The position numbers were made by a program, and so were the translations under genes. Positions 61,401 through 64,000 of a stretch of DNA of 64,000 bases are shown here, in pieces (positions within the stretch are counted from its first letter, which is position 1; each line of letters starts with the position of its first letter). Below the pieces are notes generated by a model. It had not been told where the DNA came from, searched no databases, and saw only the letters and a list, made by a program, of their open reading frames with translations. The stretch comes from Aphanomyces cochlioides. Taxonomy: Eukaryota > Oomycota > Saprolegniomycetes > Saprolegniales > Verrucalvaceae. Location of the stretch: contig JAHQRK010000011.1 in the NCBI GenBank assembly GCA_019828595.1, positions 2,540,001 through 2,604,000 on the forward strand, given 5' to 3'.

Positions 61401-63116
61401 GGGACTCTCGCGTGTTGATTTCGGACCAAGTTGGTGCTTGGTCGTCCACCACACGAGCATGACACCTTTCAAACATGCCAGACGTGGCGAGTGGGTGTCT
61501 CGATGGGGTCGAGATGTGCATGTGGCACGTGTGTACCAAGTGGAGAAAAAGTGGCATCGAGATGCAGTTTGTGGGGTATGCTTGGGACTCTCGCGTGTTG
61601 ATTTCGGACCAAGTTGGTGCTTGGTCGTCCACCACACGAGCATGACACCTTTCAAACATGCCAGACGTGGCGAGTGGGTGTCTCGATGGGGTCGAGATGT
61701 GCATGTGGCACGTGTGTACCAAGTGGAGAAAAAGTGGCATCGAGATGCAGTTTGTGGGGTATGCTTGGGACTCTCGCGTGTTGATTTCGGACCAAGTTGG
61801 TGCTTGGTCGTCCACCACACGAGCATGACACCTTTCAAACATGCCAGACGTGGCGAGTGGGTGTCTCGATGGGGTCGAGATGTGCATGTGGCACGTGTGT
61901 ACCAAGTGGAGAAAAAGTGGCATCGAGATGCAGTTTGTGGGGTATGCTTGGGACTCTCGCGTGTTGATTTCGGACCAAGTTGGTGCTTGGTCGTCCACCA
62001 CACGAGCATGACACCTTTCAAACATGCCAGACGTGGCGAGTGGGTGTCTCGATGGGGTCGAGATGTGCATGTGGCACGTGTGTACCAAGTGGAGAAAAAG
62101 TGGCATCGAGATGCAGTTTGTGGGGTATGCTTGGGACTCTCGCGTGTTGATTTCGGACCAAGTTGGTGCTTGGTCGTCCACCACACGAGCATGACACCTT
62201 TCAAACATGCCAGACGTGGCGAGTGGGTGTCTCGATGGGGTCGAGATGTGCATGTGGCACGTGTGTACCAAGTGGAGAAAAAGTGGCATCGAGATGCAGT
62301 TTGTGGGGTATGCTTGGGACTCTCGCGTGTTGATTTCGGACCAAGTTGGTGCTTGGTCGTCCACCACACGAGCATGACACCTTTCAAACATGCCAGACGT
62401 GGCGAGTGGGTGTCTCGATGGGGTCGAGATGTGCATGTGGCACGTGTGTACCAAGTGGAGAAAAAGTGGCATCGAGATGCAGTTTGTGGGGTATGCTTGG
62501 GACTCTCGCGTGTTGATTTCGGACCAAGTTGGTGCTTGGTCGTCCACCACACGAGCATGACACCTTTCAAACATGCCAGACGTGGCGAGTGGGTGTCTCG
62601 ATGGGGTCGAGATGTGCATGTGGCACGTGTGTACCAAGTGGAGAAAAAGTGGCATCGAGATGCAGTTTGTGGGGTATGCTGGGACTCTCGCGTGTTGATT
62701 TCGGACCAAGTTGGTGCTTGGTCGTCCACCACACGAGCATGACACCTTTCAAACATGCCAGACGTGGCGAGTGGGTGTCTCGATGGGGTCGAGATGTGCA
62801 TGTGGCACGTGTGTACCAAGTGGAGAAAAAGTGGCATCGAGATGCAGTTTGTGGGGTATGCTTGGGACTCTCGCGTGTTGATTTCGGACCAAGTTGGTGC
62901 TTGGTCGTCCACCACACGAGCATGACACCTTTCAAACATGCCAGACGTGGCGAGTGGGTGTCTCGATGGGGTCGAGATGTGCATGTGGCACGTGTGTACC
63001 AAGTGGAGAAAAAGTGGCATCGAGATGCAGTTTGTGGGGTATGCTTGGGACTCTCGCGTGTTGATTTCGGACCAAGTTGGTGCTTGGTCGTCCACCACAC
63101 GAGCATGACACCTTTC
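34455..63116 (+). repeat. 183-bp satellite, 156 complete units plus part
   Basis: Head-to-tail units start CCAAGTGGAG. Unit 1 is 180 bp (three G missing in GTTTGTGGGG). From the unit at 34635 to the one at 57876 the spacing is exactly 127 x 183 bp. Then one unit of 184 (extra A after 57885), 17 of 183, one of 182 (G lost near 61220), seven of 183, one of 182 (T lost near 62680) and further 183-bp units. I saw no substitutions between units. Within a unit: CTCGA-TGGGG-TCGAG at 147-161, GCCA-GACG-TGGC at 125-136 and CACGTG at 174-179. Unit length equals 61 codons; three frames lack stops. No gene is recognised in the array. The identity suggests recent homogenisation. Confidence 0.95.
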
Positions 63117-63948
63117 GTTTGTGGGGTATGCTTGGGACTCTCGCGTGTTGATTTCGGACCAAGTTGGTGCTTGGTCGTCCACCACACGAGCATGACACCT
63201 TTCAAACATGCCAGACGTGGCGAGTGGGTGTCTCGATGGGGTCGAGATGTGCATGTGGCACGTGTGTACCAAGTGGAGAAAAAGTGGCATCGAGATGCAG
63301 TTTGTGGGGTATGCTTGGGACTCTCGCGTGTTGATTTCGGACCAATCGAGATTGCTGTGGCACGTGGGTACCAAAAGTGGAGAAATCCTGAGATAGTTGT
63401 GGGGTATGCTTGGGACTCTCGCGTGTTGATTTCGGACCAAGTTGGTACTTGGTCGTCCACCACACGAGCATGACACCTTTTCAAACATGCCAGAAGTGGC
63501 GAGTGGGTGTCTCGAATGGGGTCGAGGTGTGCATGTGGCACGTATGTACAAAGTGGAGAAAAAGTGGCATCGAGATGCAGTTTGTGGGGTATGCTTGGGA
63601 CTCTCGCGTGTTGATTTCGGACCAAGTTGGTGCTTGGTCGTCCGCCACACGAGCGTGACACCTTTCAAACATGCCAGACGTGGCGAGTGGGTGTCTGGAT
63701 GGGGTCCGAGATGTGCCTGTGGCACGTGTGTACCAAAAGTGGAGAAAAAAGTGGCATCGAGATGCAGTTTGTGGGGTATGCTTGGGACTCTCGCATGTTG
63801 ATTTCGGACCAAGTTACGTGGCGAGTGGGTGTCTCGATGGGGTCGAGATGTGCATGTGGCACGTGTGTACCAAGTGAAAAAAGTGGCATCGAGATGCACT
63901 TTGTGAGTATGTTGGGACTCTCGCGTGTTGATTTCGGACCAAGTTGGT
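63117..63948 (+). repeat. Diverged and rearranged right edge of the satellite
   Basis: At 63116/63117 the unit jumps back from position ~118 to ~32, duplicating about 87 bp. One normal stretch follows, then a broken unit at 63345-63400 (spacing 104 bp between GGAG marks) with substitutions, and units spaced 176 and 186 bp with many point changes and small indels. The last shows deletions around 63816 and 63875. Loss of homogeneity is typical of array margins. Confidence 0.9.
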
Positions 63949-63950
63949 CA

Positions 63951-64000
63951 ACACCCACTCGCCACGTCTGGCATGTTTGAAAGGTGTCATGCTCGTGTGG
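63951..64000 (-). repeat. Satellite in inverted orientation
   Basis: From 63951 to the window end the sequence is the reverse complement of unit positions ~97-146 (read on the minus strand as CCACACGAGCATGACACC and onward). The plus-oriented array ends at ..CCAAGTTGGT (63948), so the array switches orientation within 2 nt. Confidence 0.93.

Noticed and set aside
34437..62745. Giant single ORFs (7850 and 9432 codons on minus, 7827 on plus) as real proteins
   Set aside because: They are exact 61-codon repetitions of a satellite whose length is divisible by three, overlap each other on both strands, and break at each 1-nt indel. No gene signal surrounds them.
34455..63116. CRISPR array
   Set aside because: Units are contiguous with no unique spacers, 183 bp long, and the neighbours are eukaryotic retrotransposons.

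Overview
The window is repeat DNA from a eukaryotic nuclear genome. It contains no host gene, tRNA or rRNA that I can recognise. Positions 1-34454 hold nested copies of one two-ORF non-LTR retrotransposon (LINE). Its ORF1 is about 1012 aa and unrecognised. Its ORF2 is about 1351 aa, with an apurinic-type (EEP) endonuclease, a reverse transcriptase and a C-terminal C-x2-C-x7-H-x4-C finger. Positions 34455-64000 hold a 183-bp satellite. ORF2 of this layout occurs in oomycete, early-diverging fungal, algal and plant LINEs. I lean weakly towards an oomycete or another microbial eukaryote, but the sequence does not settle it.

The LINE cluster can be resolved from its target-site duplications. Copy A (1-1892, 5' end outside the window) ends at a CCA. 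Copy T follows it and is a 5'-inverted insertion: its first ~1.57 kb lies on the minus strand (1893-2767 and 14258-14965) and its body on the plus strand (14966-19653 and 32821-34454), ending at the satellite. Copy X (2768-14257) sits inside the inverted part of T between two 14-bp repeats, CCATTGGTCACGAG. X holds an extra 5' segment, B (2768-6878), before a complete element, C (6879-14257). A further insertion splits T ORF2 at residue 856 between 14-bp repeats CCAAAAAGATCGAC. It consists of full element F (25413-32806) preceded by a 5759-bp partial duplicate, E (19654-25412).

A complete element is 7379 bp (C): 61-bp 5' UTR, ORF1, 78-bp spacer, ORF2, 145-bp 3' UTR, no poly(A) tail. Only C has both ORFs open. 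T, E and F share a 1-nt ORF1 deletion and form a second subfamily. The first 21 nt of the element match the reverse complement of a 3' UTR segment at 19 of 21 positions, and a hairpin follows the ORF2 stop codon.

The satellite runs as 156 complete units (34455-62998), one orientation, essentially without divergence. Over 127 consecutive periods the spacing is exactly 183 bp. The right edge (from 63117) is rearranged and diverged, and the orientation flips at about 63950. Because 183 is 61 codons, three reading frames stay open for tens of kilobases; I treat these as by-products and not as genes. Together the window looks like a satellite block, perhaps centromeric or subtelomeric, colonised at one place by a LINE that repeatedly inserted into its own earlier copies.
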